Source: an uncultured Fibrobacter sp. (GTDB lineage: Bacteria > Fibrobacterota > Fibrobacteria > Fibrobacterales > Fibrobacteraceae). From it: a stretch of DNA of 64,000 bases. The position numbers and the translations under genes are program-made. The first letter of the stretch is position 1, and each line of letters begins with the position of its first letter. The DNA is taken from positions 81,187 to 145,186 of the forward strand of contig CAMKMX010000001.1 of assembly GCA_946414025.1 (NCBI GenBank), written 5' to 3'. The notes under the pieces were generated by a model. The model saw only the letters and a list, made by a program, of their open reading frames with translations, made no database searches and was not told the origin of the DNA. Shown here piece after piece: positions 41,685 through 50,721 of this stretch.

Positions 41685-42893
41685 GTGGATGAATACGAGC
41701 CGTCAAAAGAGGCTGCTGCATATACTGCAATATTGGATACAAGTCTTGTCACTTTATGGGCACACTCTAATGGATATAAGGGCGATGGTATAGGGGTGAT
41801 GTTTGTGGATCTTGGCTGCCCTAAAACAAGTATTATTACTACAAACTATTTTGTACAAAATGGAAGCTGTAGTGGCGGGATCACCAAACATGCAACATCG
41901 ATGGTTCGGGTTTTTCAAACAACAGCGCCTAAGTCAAAACTATTTGAGTATAACGAGGGAACCTATCCAGCCCCATCCTCAACGACACCGCCGTTAGAGA
42001 TAGCCTTTTTCCCCATCTACAAATATAACGACTCCCTGTATAGGGCGATTGATGCATCTATCGACAACTACATATATAATCAGGGCCTAATTTTATTTAC
42101 CGCTGCAGGAAACCAAAATTCTTCAACCGGAACATTTCATGTTTCATCTCCAGGCAAAGCCGTTAATTCGATAACTGTTGGTGGCATTTATCCTTTTACA
42201 AATCAATATGAGAGTTTTTCGCGATGGAAAAATTCCGAGATAAAAAATCAAAAGCCCGAAGTGGCTAACTACGACTATTTCTATTTCCCTGGAGACCCAA
42301 CATTCATAGATGATAATGGGGATACATATAATGGGTATGTAAGGGGAACTAGCACCGCAACCGCCTACACTGCGGGAATTATGGCTGATATTTTGCAACA
42401 GCATCCCTTTTTTAAGGGCCACCCCGAAATGGCAAAAGCGTTACTAATAACAGGCAGTACGAAAAGTATTCCCAATGCGTCTTCTTTCGATCAGGACAAT
42501 AATTCTAAAGCGGCCAAGTGGATTCCGCTTTACAGAGATATGGGCTGGAATACCCGCTCTCGTTATTGGAATGGACCTAATTCCGGTTCTTTTGTCAATG
42601 ACAGTATCACTTTTACAGAATCGAATATTGTTTCGGGGAAAAGATACAGAATTGCAATATCGTGGCTGACACCCGGTGCATATATATCGACCAATAAAAA
42701 AATTTCACAAGACATTGATTTATACATAAAACAGAATGGTAACATTATTGCTCACTCAGCGAGTGCTCGAAATCCATTTGAAGTTGTTGATTTTGTTGCG
42801 ACATCCTCAAGTGACTTGACAATCATTATTGAACGATATGCAAATTCAGGAACGGGAAAGGTTGCGCTCGGATACAATATGTGGAGCATGTAA
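41685..42893 (+). CDS. Subtilisin-like (S8) serine protease, catalytic part
   Basis: The frame is open from about 41592 and first offers a start at 41685, giving 402 aa. Catalytic residues in that numbering are D42 (VMFVDLGCP), H69 (GITKHATSM), the oxyanion N143 (FTAAGNQNS) and S223 (VRGTSTATAYTAG), so the triad is intact. The C-terminal about 120 residues form a beta-sandwich (SGKRYRIAISWLTP...QDIDLYIKQNGN), as in proprotein-convertase-like P domains or bacterial PPC domains. Secretion depends on the upstream frame with the signal peptide. No good Shine-Dalgarno supports separate translation. Confidence 0.8.
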   Translation: MDEYEPSKEAAAYTAILDTSLVTLWAHSNGYKGDGIGVMFVDLGCPKTSIITTNYFVQNGSCSGGITKHATSMVRVFQTTAPKSKLFEYNEGTYPAPSSTTPPLEIAFFPIYKYNDSLYRAIDASIDNYIYNQGLILFTAAGNQNSSTGTFHVSSPGKAVNSITVGGIYPFTNQYESFSRWKNSEIKNQKPEVANYDYFYFPGDPTFIDDNGDTYNGYVRGTSTATAYTAGIMADILQQHPFFKGHPEMAKALLITGSTKSIPNASSFDQDNNSKAAKWIPLYRDMGWNTRSRYWNGPNSGSFVNDSITFTESNIVSGKRYRIAISWLTPGAYISTNKKISQDIDLYIKQNGNIIAHSASARNPFEVVDFVATSSSDLTIIIERYANSGTGKVALGYNMWSM

Positions 42894-43017
42894 ATAGAAT
42901 ACAAATCGAATTGTATAATTCAGTCTGTATTATGTTGTACAAAATATAGTTCAATTTCTCCATACTTTCCTAAAAAAATGAATATATATTGGAAGAGATT
43001 CATTTTAAGGAGATTAT

Positions 43018-43203
43018 ATGGCTGAACAACGCGTCTGGCATATTTACGGAACATTGCATAATGCCGATGGGACGGTCTTTAATCGCGGTCGTATCTTGGC
43101 CTATCATCTTTTTCCTCAGGCCGGATGGAACTATATTGCGGAATCAAATATTGACCAAGGAACGGGGGCGTTTGAACTTATCTTCACGACAAGTAATTTC
43201 TAG
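43018..43203 (+). CDS. 61-aa carboxypeptidase-regulatory-like beta domain, possible N-terminal remnant of a TcA-like protein
   Basis: It starts MAEQRVWHIYGTLHNADGTV with AAGGAG about 6 nt upstream. The sequence fits one small transthyretin-like beta sandwich (YGTLHNADGTVFNRGRILAYHL...GAFELIF). Large Tc-toxin A-like proteins often begin with such a domain. The stop comes at TTC TAG, 15 nt before the next gene, which encodes the C-terminal part of the same protein type. The two may be the ends of a once much longer gene. Confidence 0.5.
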   Translation: MAEQRVWHIYGTLHNADGTVFNRGRILAYHLFPQAGWNYIAESNIDQGTGAFELIFTTSNF

Positions 43204-43217
43204 ACGCAGGTGGAATC

Positions 43218-44291
43218 GTGAATGCCTTTGGTGGTGTTGATTTCCACATGGCAGCATACGGAGGACGTAAACTGGGTGAGGCAGCCATAACCATGGCCGA
43301 AAGTTACCTTTCCAAGGCCCTTGAGAAAGAGGCCTCGGCCCAACAGCAAAAGGCTCAAGGCGAAGGGAAAAAAGAGGCTGCAGAACAGGTTTTCGAGGAA
43401 TCTGTAGCTACGACTGAAATAGACCAGGTCGAAAAACAGATTCTAATCAATACCATTCGCAAGGAGCATAATGAAAAACAGCAGGAACTCCTTGAGAAGG
43501 AACTGGAACGTATAGAAGAGGAATACGACTTCCTTTGTGATAAATATACTAGCAAAGATTTGTACGAGTGGATGGTGAAGCAGTTGACCAAGCTTTCCAA
43601 GACTATGTGCAAGTTGGTTACCAAGGTGGCAAAGATGGCCGAAAAGTGCTACCACTTTGAAATCGGAGACACGGATATGGGTAAGGGAAAGACCTTCATA
43701 GGAAACAATTATTGGGATGGAGTTTATAGTGGCCTGCTATCTGCTGATAGACTCATTGCCGATTTGCATGCCTTGGAAGTTGCCTACCTAGAAAATGACA
43801 CGAATGAACTAGAAATAACAAAAGATGTGCATTTAGATGAACTTACAAACGAAAATGGGGAAAATTTTTTAGAATTATTAAATTCATATAATACTGAAGT
43901 AACGGATTTCTCAATAACGATTTCTAAATCAGCATTTGATTTTACACATTATTTTGGAAGAATTAGAAATGTGCAAATTCGAGTAATTTTGAAAAATCCT
44001 TTAATCAAACGGCATATAAGTGCAGAATTGTCTTTAGTTAGCAATGTATTGTGGCTAAATGATGGTGACTCCATTCAAAACCGTATTGGCGTTCATACAA
44101 TTGCATCTAGTAAAGCTCATTTGGATGTGGATCATTTTGAGTTTGATTTTTCAAAAGATAGGTATTGTCCTTTTGAGGGGGCTGGCATAGATTCAATATG
44201 GTCATTAACAATACCAGGAATAAAAGGAAATGAAATAGATAATGTCATAATATCAATTAGTTACACTGCAAGAAAAGGGGCGGTCAAATGA
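43218..44291 (+). CDS. Stand-alone Tc-toxin TcA-type C-terminal (pore-forming / TcB-binding) region
   Basis: 357 aa from a GTG with AGGTGG 4 nt upstream. Residues about 25-110 are coiled coil. Then the order matches TcdA/TcaB C-termini: 'CDKYTSKDLYEWMVKQL', 'MAEKCYHFEIGD', FIGNNYWDGVYSGLLSADRLIADLHALEVAYLENDTNELEITKDV, 'FGRIRNVQI', 'YCPFEGAGIDSIWSLTIPG' and VIISISYTARKG. Full TcA subunits are about 2,500 aa; here only the channel/collar end is kept. It could be a decayed toxin or a minimal pore component. Its stop overlaps the next gene's start (ATGA). Confidence 0.75.
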   Translation: MNAFGGVDFHMAAYGGRKLGEAAITMAESYLSKALEKEASAQQQKAQGEGKKEAAEQVFEESVATTEIDQVEKQILINTIRKEHNEKQQELLEKELERIEEEYDFLCDKYTSKDLYEWMVKQLTKLSKTMCKLVTKVAKMAEKCYHFEIGDTDMGKGKTFIGNNYWDGVYSGLLSADRLIADLHALEVAYLENDTNELEITKDVHLDELTNENGENFLELLNSYNTEVTDFSITISKSAFDFTHYFGRIRNVQIRVILKNPLIKRHISAELSLVSNVLWLNDGDSIQNRIGVHTIASSKAHLDVDHFEFDFSKDRYCPFEGAGIDSIWSLTIPGIKGNEIDNVIISISYTARKGAVK

Positions 44292-45279
44292 AATTTTTTG
44301 CTTTTTTTATAGCTATTTTTTTTTAGTGGCCTGTAGTGAAAATGGGCCTTCGAAAAATAATCCCCTGTCCCCATCTCCAATGGAACAAATTGCTATTGGA
44401 AGTTCAGCCAATGGTGTTATATCCTCAAGTTCGTCGGAGCAGGGTGAAAATCCCAGTTCGGAGGATTCCTCAAGTTCGTCGGAGCAGGGTGAAAATCCCA
44501 GTTCGGAGGATTCCTCAAGTTCGTCAGAACAGGGTGAAGATCCCAGTTCAGAAGATTCCTCAAGTTCGTCGGAGCAGGGTGAAGATCCCTGTTCGGAGGA
44601 TTCTTCAAGTTCGTCAGAGCTTGGCAATTTGTCCAATTCCAGCAGTTCCTTAGGAATACCATCAATTAGTTATGACTGTGGTGTGTATGACTGCATTACA
44701 ACAGTATATTTGAATCCAAATATTGACTATGGTGAGTATTTGGACGAGCGAGATAATCAGGTTTACAGGACCGTGCAAATTGGAGAACAAATCTGGATGG
44801 CACAGAATCTAAATTACGCAGCAGATGGAAGCTTTTGCTTTCGGGACTCTATTGGAAGATGCCAAATTGGAGGACGATTGTACACTTGGGATTTGGCAAA
44901 AAAGGTTTGCCCTAATGGCTGGCACCTTCCTGATTCAGTTGAATATAACGAATTGTCATCGTATGTTACAGATCATAAGTCTGTCGAGAATTCAATAAAA
45001 GCAAGTCTAGTTTCTGTTAGGCATTCTGGTAAGGACAACTTTGGGTTTAGTGCTACACTTGGATCTGGATATAGAAATACATTTTGGAAACAATATGATG
45101 AGGGGGCATGGAGTAGAGGTAACACATATATCTGGACAGCTTCGGAATCAACAAGCGAGAAAGAGCCTGCAGACACATATGCGAAAATTCGATATTTTTC
45201 TATGACGTTCCCGGATGCCTTTGCTAAAAGAACTTGGAAAAAAGAAGATGCCCTTTCCGTTCGCTGCATAAAGGATTAA
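44288..45279 (+). CDS. Fibrobacter major paralogous domain lipoprotein, frameshifted at a T9 tract in its signal
   Basis: The first frame reads MKFFAFFIAIFF and stops at TAG (44324) after nine T (44316-44324). The next frame continues VACSENGPS. One extra T gives MKFFAFFIAIFFLVACSENG, a perfect lipoprotein signal with an LVAC lipobox, so this is one gene. A four-fold 15-residue serine/glutamate repeat follows, then the TIGR02145 domain (NQVYRTVQIGEQIWMAQNLNY, GGRLYTWDLA, NGWHLPDSVEY, FGFSATLGSGYR, LSVRCIKD). Coordinates cover both frames; the second alone could start at GTG 44326 but would lack the signal. Confidence 0.75.
44422..44601 (+). repeat. Four tandem 45-bp repeats inside a lipoprotein gene
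   Basis: Unit encodes SSSSEQGENPSSEDS-like 15-mers. The copies are nearly identical, with N/D and S/C changes in later units, suggesting recent expansion of the surface linker. Confidence 0.9.
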
Positions 45280-45293
45280 AAGGAGTTTAAATC

Positions 45294-46757
45294 ATGCCTA
45301 AATCCATCCTCTTTTGGCCCGATGTGTACAGGGAGCAGGGACATTGGTTGCCTACGTTAAAGTGGGCGCAAGACCTGCATGACAATGTAATCAATAATGA
45401 GCACATCTATTCTGTGCAGTATATGGGTATTAGCGATTGTGAACCTATTATCTCCCAATATGATGTTGGTGGCGGGGTGCGCTTTGGCTGGAATACGATT
45501 CTTCAAAACATGTACCCGCTAGGCTATACAACGGCAAGCCACGGCACTCCAAATGAGCGTTGGAAACCATGGCATATATGGGCCATACTTTATAGCCAGT
45601 TTTCTGACAAATCTGCCGTAGTATCTGCCGGCGGGACTGTTCCTAACGAAAAACTTTGGGATGACGCTCAATCTATTCGAGCTGCGTGGAATGCGGCATT
45701 GCCCAATTTGCTCGTATCGGGATTTTTCACCTCGCTAGAGACATTGCTTTTTTACTGGATTTACAAGAATCGGGCTGGGCGGTCGGATCTGGATTTTGTC
45801 ATCACGACTACATACTTGCGTCATCCTCAAGATGACCCTGCTGTGCGTGCAATGCAAAATCTTCAGGCGTTTTCTAAGCCCGAGCTGTTCAAGATAATCA
45901 ATATGGCCACAAAAGGGGAAATATCTACAGAAGAACCGGAATTGACGGTAGAGGAATTTGTTCAGCCCCTGGAAACTTTCAACGAGTTGATCCCCTGCCC
46001 TAGGGAGTTTGATTACGACCACTATAAGCATGGGGAACTAGTTCACTATGTAGAACCCTGCATTACCAAAGAGCTTATACATACGACCACATCACGAGAT
46101 TCCGAGGGGAAAGAAATTCCGTGGCATGATATCAAGGATGCGCAAGGCCAGGTGGTGACGCCGGGTATTATTGATAGTAAGAGCAATATCATTTTTGTAA
46201 CGGCTGGTTCACAGGTTCTAGATTATGAGGACAAAGCCAAGAACTTGTTCCATTCTATGTGCAAAGCCATGCAGTCGCCACAAATGAAGGATTGTTTTTT
46301 GGTTGTGGCGGCAGGCTCTTCACTAGTGAACAGCGATGAGTGGAAAGATTATGACAAATCTAGGGTTCTAATCGCTAATTGGGTGCCACAACGCGAACTT
46401 TTGGCTAGTGGAAAGGTCAAATGTGCCTTGATTCATGGCGGTCTTGCTACCATCAAGGAGTGTGTCTATTACAACTGTAATTTTGTGATTCACCCCATGG
46501 GCAAGGATCAGGTGGACAACGCCCTGCGCCTTAAACATTGCGGAATCAACAATATGTTGCCCATGTCCAACGTTTGTGCAGAAACCTTGCTAAACGCAAT
46601 AAATAGGGTCACTTCCGATTACCTTATGAAGGCAAAACTCAAAAAATTGAGCGACCTTTTTCAGGAAATCGAGCGGAACGAACCACCCGAGGTAACGCCT
46701 CCAGGGACAGCTCTGCTTCTCGAGATCCTTGAAAATCAGGGAACAGGTGGGGTGTAG
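45294..46757 (+). CDS. GT1-type (UDP-)glycosyltransferase
   Basis: 487 aa, AAGGAG Shine-Dalgarno. The C-terminal half has the GT1 donor-binding signature: 'FVTAGSQ', LIANWVPQRELLASGKVKCALIHGGLATIKECVYYNCNFVIHPMGKDQVDNALRLKHCGI, the counterpart of the plant/bacterial UGT motif (HGG...E...P...DQ..NA). The N-terminal acceptor domain starts ILFWPDVYREQGHWLPTLKWAQDL. No signal peptide. It would transfer a sugar from a nucleotide sugar to a lipid, small molecule or protein; being last in the TcA-like train it may modify a product of that operon (inference). Confidence 0.85.
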   Translation: MPKSILFWPDVYREQGHWLPTLKWAQDLHDNVINNEHIYSVQYMGISDCEPIISQYDVGGGVRFGWNTILQNMYPLGYTTASHGTPNERWKPWHIWAILYSQFSDKSAVVSAGGTVPNEKLWDDAQSIRAAWNAALPNLLVSGFFTSLETLLFYWIYKNRAGRSDLDFVITTTYLRHPQDDPAVRAMQNLQAFSKPELFKIINMATKGEISTEEPELTVEEFVQPLETFNELIPCPREFDYDHYKHGELVHYVEPCITKELIHTTTSRDSEGKEIPWHDIKDAQGQVVTPGIIDSKSNIIFVTAGSQVLDYEDKAKNLFHSMCKAMQSPQMKDCFLVVAAGSSLVNSDEWKDYDKSRVLIANWVPQRELLASGKVKCALIHGGLATIKECVYYNCNFVIHPMGKDQVDNALRLKHCGINNMLPMSNVCAETLLNAINRVTSDYLMKAKLKKLSDLFQEIERNEPPEVTPPGTALLLEILENQGTGGV

Positions 46758-46804
46758 GTTGAAAACGTTCCTTATTAAACTTGTTTCAAAGATGATTTAG
46801 TAAA

Positions 46805-48877
46805 ATGTCAGATTCAAACGCTCATATAAAAGCTTTCTTAAACGACTACTTAAATGGAGCTTCAGTTCCCGATTATGCTGTTTTAATAACAGGTGATTGG
46901 GGGTCTGGGAAAACTACATTTGTTCGAAATTATTTTGGTGGAGGGAATGTTTTTGAAATAAAAAACTCGTTTACTGATGATGTTGAATATTGGGTGGTAT
47001 ATGCGAGTTTATTTGGTGCTAAATCGCGTGAGGATATGGATCAACGTGTTCTACAAAATTTACACCCATTTTTACAATCGAAAAAAGTAGACTTTACTAC
47101 TAAGGCTATTCCTTTAATTGGATCATTAATGTCTATTGTAGCCTTGTGTAATGGTGTTCCATCAGATGTTTCTTCAATGAGTCCTTTTTTAATAGCGAAA
47201 ATACAAGAATATATAAAATTCGGAAAAACAACGGGAACTAAGGAAATTGAAGAAGTAGGTTTGGATTTTTCATCAACAGTAATCGATTATTTAAAGAGAA
47301 AAACAAAAAAATTAAAGAAGGTTGTGGTAGTTTTTGATGATGTTGAACGAGCAGATTTATCCATCCCTGAACTTCTAGGTTATTTGAATGAATATGTTGA
47401 ACATCTTCATGTTCCTTGCATATTACTTGCGGATAGAAAACAATGGGAAATAGCTCGTAAATGCCAAATGAGTGATTCTACCCTACACAAATTATCAAGC
47501 ACACAAGAAAAAGTTATTGGGAAAATTTTCCAACTGCAAACATCCCTTGATGATGTATGGACTAGCTGGGAATGTGATAAACCTGTAGGAGATCGTGCTT
47601 GGAAAATTATAAAAAAGCATAAGGATGTCATCTCAAGAATTTTTCAATCATCCAAGGTAAAGAATTATAGATCCTTAAAACTTTCATTTTTAGATTTTCA
47701 ACGTTTTATTGGTGGAATAAAAGATGATGAAGGGAAAATGTTTATAAAGGATGACTATTTAAACAAGCTTGGATTCTCCGAATTATTGATTGCAGATTTC
47801 TTTTGTTTTCAATATTCTTATCATATTGGAACTATTAGCCCAAATGATTTTTCCGAAGAAAATATTCCTAATAGAAGGAGTGATGCATATGAAAAATTTG
47901 TCGAAACATTTAAATTGATAGATCGTCTAAGTGCTCTTCCCGATGTTAAAACAGTATCTTTTGAGGAAACATATTCATATGATTGGCTGAAAATTTGGAA
48001 TGATTGGCTTTTAAATAATTATGTTGAGTCAAAAAAGATTGAAAAATTGATTTGCAATTCAATATGGTTTAATCAAAAACGATCCTTCAATTTATTGCAA
48101 TTAAGAAATTACGAAAACCTAAATGATGCTGAAGCCGACAAGTGTATCAAAGAATTCGATAAAATCCTTTATAAAGAAAAAGAAATTCTGCCGTCAGAAT
48201 TATATACAATATACTACTACATAACCACCTATGCTGATAAAGGGTATTGGAATGAAAATGTAAGTACAGTTGATGGGAAAATGAGACAATGGCTAAGTGC
48301 AATAAATTTTAAATCAACAGAACTTCTTCCTTTAAGGCAATTTCAAACAGAAAAAAAGGAATTGTTTTACATACAAAAAAATTTTTATGCCGAATTAGCA
48401 AGGAAAATTGGGTTTAAGCCTGAATCAAAAGAAGAAAAAAATATTAAAAGATTCTTCAATTCTTTTGACAATGAAAAGGATTTTGAACAATCGTGCTTGC
48501 ATTTTATTTCTGCTGTTTCGTGTCCGTTATGGAAGATTGATATTGAGGAGTTGTTAAATCACTATCAGAAAGCGTCAAATGATAAAAGAACTCTTTTGCA
48601 AGATTCAATTAAATCTCATTTTGGCGCACTTTTGAAGGATCAAAATCGTCAATCTAATTTAAAAAATGGAATAGAATACATAGAAAAAGTGAAGAAAAAA
48701 ATAGATGTGCTGATTGAAAAGTCTGAACGTCCTTATAAACCAAGTGTAATTTCATTAATTAGATTTAGGGATTTTTTAGATTTAATAAAAACGGATTCGA
48801 ACAGAAAAAAAAGTCGTGTAAAACATCCAACAAAGACTTTTCGTAACAAGGTTAAATTTGTTAAAAAGACAAAATAA
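46805..48877 (+). CDS. KAP-type P-loop NTPase, putative defence protein
   Basis: 690 aa, AT-rich. Walker A GDWGSGKTT at 30-38 and Walker B VVVVFDDVE at 173-181, followed by 'LSIPELLGYLNEYVEHLHVPCILLADRKQWEIA', typical of KAP/STAND-like NTPases. A hydrophobic stretch at about 100-120 (AIPLIGSLMSIVALCNGV) could be the membrane hairpin found in KAP proteins between the two Walker motifs. The C-terminal 400 residues are helical and unrecognised. KAP NTPases are common in anti-phage islands. The membrane protein gene 65 nt downstream is a likely partner. Confidence 0.75.
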   Translation: MSDSNAHIKAFLNDYLNGASVPDYAVLITGDWGSGKTTFVRNYFGGGNVFEIKNSFTDDVEYWVVYASLFGAKSREDMDQRVLQNLHPFLQSKKVDFTTKAIPLIGSLMSIVALCNGVPSDVSSMSPFLIAKIQEYIKFGKTTGTKEIEEVGLDFSSTVIDYLKRKTKKLKKVVVVFDDVERADLSIPELLGYLNEYVEHLHVPCILLADRKQWEIARKCQMSDSTLHKLSSTQEKVIGKIFQLQTSLDDVWTSWECDKPVGDRAWKIIKKHKDVISRIFQSSKVKNYRSLKLSFLDFQRFIGGIKDDEGKMFIKDDYLNKLGFSELLIADFFCFQYSYHIGTISPNDFSEENIPNRRSDAYEKFVETFKLIDRLSALPDVKTVSFEETYSYDWLKIWNDWLLNNYVESKKIEKLICNSIWFNQKRSFNLLQLRNYENLNDAEADKCIKEFDKILYKEKEILPSELYTIYYYITTYADKGYWNENVSTVDGKMRQWLSAINFKSTELLPLRQFQTEKKELFYIQKNFYAELARKIGFKPESKEEKNIKRFFNSFDNEKDFEQSCLHFISAVSCPLWKIDIEELLNHYQKASNDKRTLLQDSIKSHFGALLKDQNRQSNLKNGIEYIEKVKKKIDVLIEKSERPYKPSVISLIRFRDFLDLIKTDSNRKKSRVKHPTKTFRNKVKFVKKTK

Positions 48878-48941
48878 CGTATGATACTTTGCTTCTGTTT
48901 CGTCCCGAAAAATCTTTTTTTAACAAATTGTGAGATTCAAA

Positions 48942-49835
48942 ATGATAAGTGATTCTTTAGAAACTATAGAATACGTTTTATTCATTCCCTTACTTTTGTT
49001 GTTATTTATACTTGTTACTTACGCCATTTATCCAACATTTGTTAAAAAGAAACCTGAAATAAACATTATATTGTTTGGTGGAATAGGGGTGTGCCTTCTT
49101 GTTGTATTCTTCGTTTCGTTTGTTTTGCCAGAAATATTGATTAAAGAATTTGGATTCAATTTTGAAAAATATGGCGTATATGGTGACTTGTTCGGGTGTT
49201 TTAATTCTTTAATGTCTGCTTTGGCTTTCGGTGGATTAATTTATACAATAATACTTCAGCGAAAAGATCTTGAAATACAGCGTGATGAACTAAAATTAAC
49301 ACGCAAAGAGTTGGAACGACAAGCGAGAGCTCAAGAGAAAGCTGCTCTAGAACAGGCAGCTCAAGCTAAATTAATAGAGGATCAAATAAATAAAGATATA
49401 AGACCATATATAAACGCATATTGGGAATGGAGAAATAGGCACATTTATTTCGTAATAAAAAATGTGGGAAGGTGTGCTGCAAGTGATTTCAAAATGCAGG
49501 TTTCTTCGAATAATAATCAAAAAATCTTAGACCACTTTTTATCAAATGCCGATGGCTATCGTTTAAATGTTGTTCCTTCGCAATTGGAGTACGTAATCCC
49601 ATTGTCAAATCCGTACGTACACGCTGGTTTACTAGATGAAAAAAAATGGGAAAAAATGATGCAGGATTCAACTGTTATTAGTATGAAAATTGATTTTAAG
49701 TTTAGGGGACAGTTGGAGTCATTTTCTATTGATTACCATATAAAATACCATCACCTTTCAGAGAATAAGGATGATGCGTTCAAAGTGAAGATTTTAAGCG
49801 TGTTGGATAAAATCAGTCGACCAAATATTCTTTGA
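48942..49835 (+). CDS. Membrane protein with coiled coil, likely partner of the KAP NTPase
   Basis: 297 aa from the ATG at 48942 (a GTG lies four codons upstream). Two or three transmembrane helices (VLFIPLLLLLFILVTYAIY, IILFGGIGVCLLVVFFVSFVLP, FNSLMSALAFGGLIYTIIL) lead to a coiled coil (LQRKDLEIQRDELKLTRKELERQARAQEKAALEQAAQ) and a C-terminal beta domain (RPYINAYWEWRNRHIYFVIKNVGRCAASDFKM). I know this architecture as a recurrent uncharacterised membrane protein, but no function. Its place suggests it anchors or executes for the NTPase. Confidence 0.65.
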   Translation: MISDSLETIEYVLFIPLLLLLFILVTYAIYPTFVKKKPEINIILFGGIGVCLLVVFFVSFVLPEILIKEFGFNFEKYGVYGDLFGCFNSLMSALAFGGLIYTIILQRKDLEIQRDELKLTRKELERQARAQEKAALEQAAQAKLIEDQINKDIRPYINAYWEWRNRHIYFVIKNVGRCAASDFKMQVSSNNNQKILDHFLSNADGYRLNVVPSQLEYVIPLSNPYVHAGLLDEKKWEKMMQDSTVISMKIDFKFRGQLESFSIDYHIKYHHLSENKDDAFKVKILSVLDKISRPNIL

Positions 49836-49859
49836 TGCTAGAAGAAGAAATTTAGAGTG

Positions 49860-50720
49860 TTATCCTAGCATCTCTTTTGTCCAATACATTCCTAGCTTAT
49901 CACGAATCAAATTCATTACATCTTCAAAATTCAATGGATTTGTGTATTTGATTTTGTGTAAAAAGTTATTCCAGAGTGCAAGTCTTGATTCGTCACGGGC
50001 GAATTTGGCGGAAAAAAGGTTTGCATTGGAAGAATATTCCGTTTTCCTTGCACGGAATGTCGCCTTGATGGCAGATTCAAGAACTTGATTGTCTATCTTG
50101 TGATTTGTCAAAATCTGATAGACATCAAAGAAATCCTTCATCCGGCTATTGCTTTCGTCGCGGGCAATCATGGCATGAAATTTTTCCGCAACAATTGATT
50201 CAATTGAATAGACGAAAATATTCGCTTTAGGCAAATTGTCGAGAAGTGTGGGGAATGCCATTTCTTTTACGCCAACAACCGAATCTCCGAAACCAACGTC
50301 GATGGCAACCCACTGGCGAATTGAATCCAGATTTGCTTGTATTTTCACATGAAGTCCGAGATATTCCTTGTCGTTCATGATGTCTTCAACTTGAATGGAA
50401 TCGATGTCAAAAGTAATGCCATCTTCAGGACACGTTTGCGAACATATATCTGCAAACATGGAGCGGAGCAGTTCTGGCTTTGAAGGGAAATTTATGCCAA
50501 GCAAGTCCACATCCAAAGTCGGGCGTGCAATTATAGGATTCAAAGCGAACAGTAATGAACCGCCTTTCAAATAGAACGAAGACCTGTGCTTGCTTTTAGC
50601 AAGCCGATACATCAAGCGTTCATGAAAGAAGCGTATGAGAACCTGCTGGTAGTTCCCATGCGTTTTTCTTGTTTGCTCTAACAGGCGATTCCGCACTGAT
50701 TTTGCAATATCCTGAACCAT
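49860..50720 (-). CDS. abiEii: AbiEii-type nucleotidyltransferase toxin
   Basis: 286 aa from the ATG at 50720. The nucleotidyltransferase motif is complete: SSFYLKGGSLLFALNPIIARPTLDVDLLG (GGS followed by D-x-D). Later family motifs are 'VEDIMNDKEYLGLHVKI', 'WVAIDVGFGDSV' and IVAEKFHAMIARDESNSRMKDFFDVYQI, where K is catalytic in the family. AbiEii toxins modify tRNA acceptor ends and cause abortive infection. It starts 1 nt after the antitoxin stop, so translation is coupled. Appears intact, unlike the two other toxins in the window. Confidence 0.88.
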   Translation of the reverse strand: MVQDIAKSVRNRLLEQTRKTHGNYQQVLIRFFHERLMYRLAKSKHRSSFYLKGGSLLFALNPIIARPTLDVDLLGINFPSKPELLRSMFADICSQTCPEDGITFDIDSIQVEDIMNDKEYLGLHVKIQANLDSIRQWVAIDVGFGDSVVGVKEMAFPTLLDNLPKANIFVYSIESIVAEKFHAMIARDESNSRMKDFFDVYQILTNHKIDNQVLESAIKATFRARKTEYSSNANLFSAKFARDESRLALWNNFLHKIKYTNPLNFEDVMNLIRDKLGMYWTKEMLG

Positions 50721-50721
50721 C

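Noticed and set aside
43018..43203. Signal peptide on the TcA-like fragments
   Set aside because: Neither 43018-43203 nor 43218-44291 begins with a hydrophobic helix, so no classical secretion signal is claimed.
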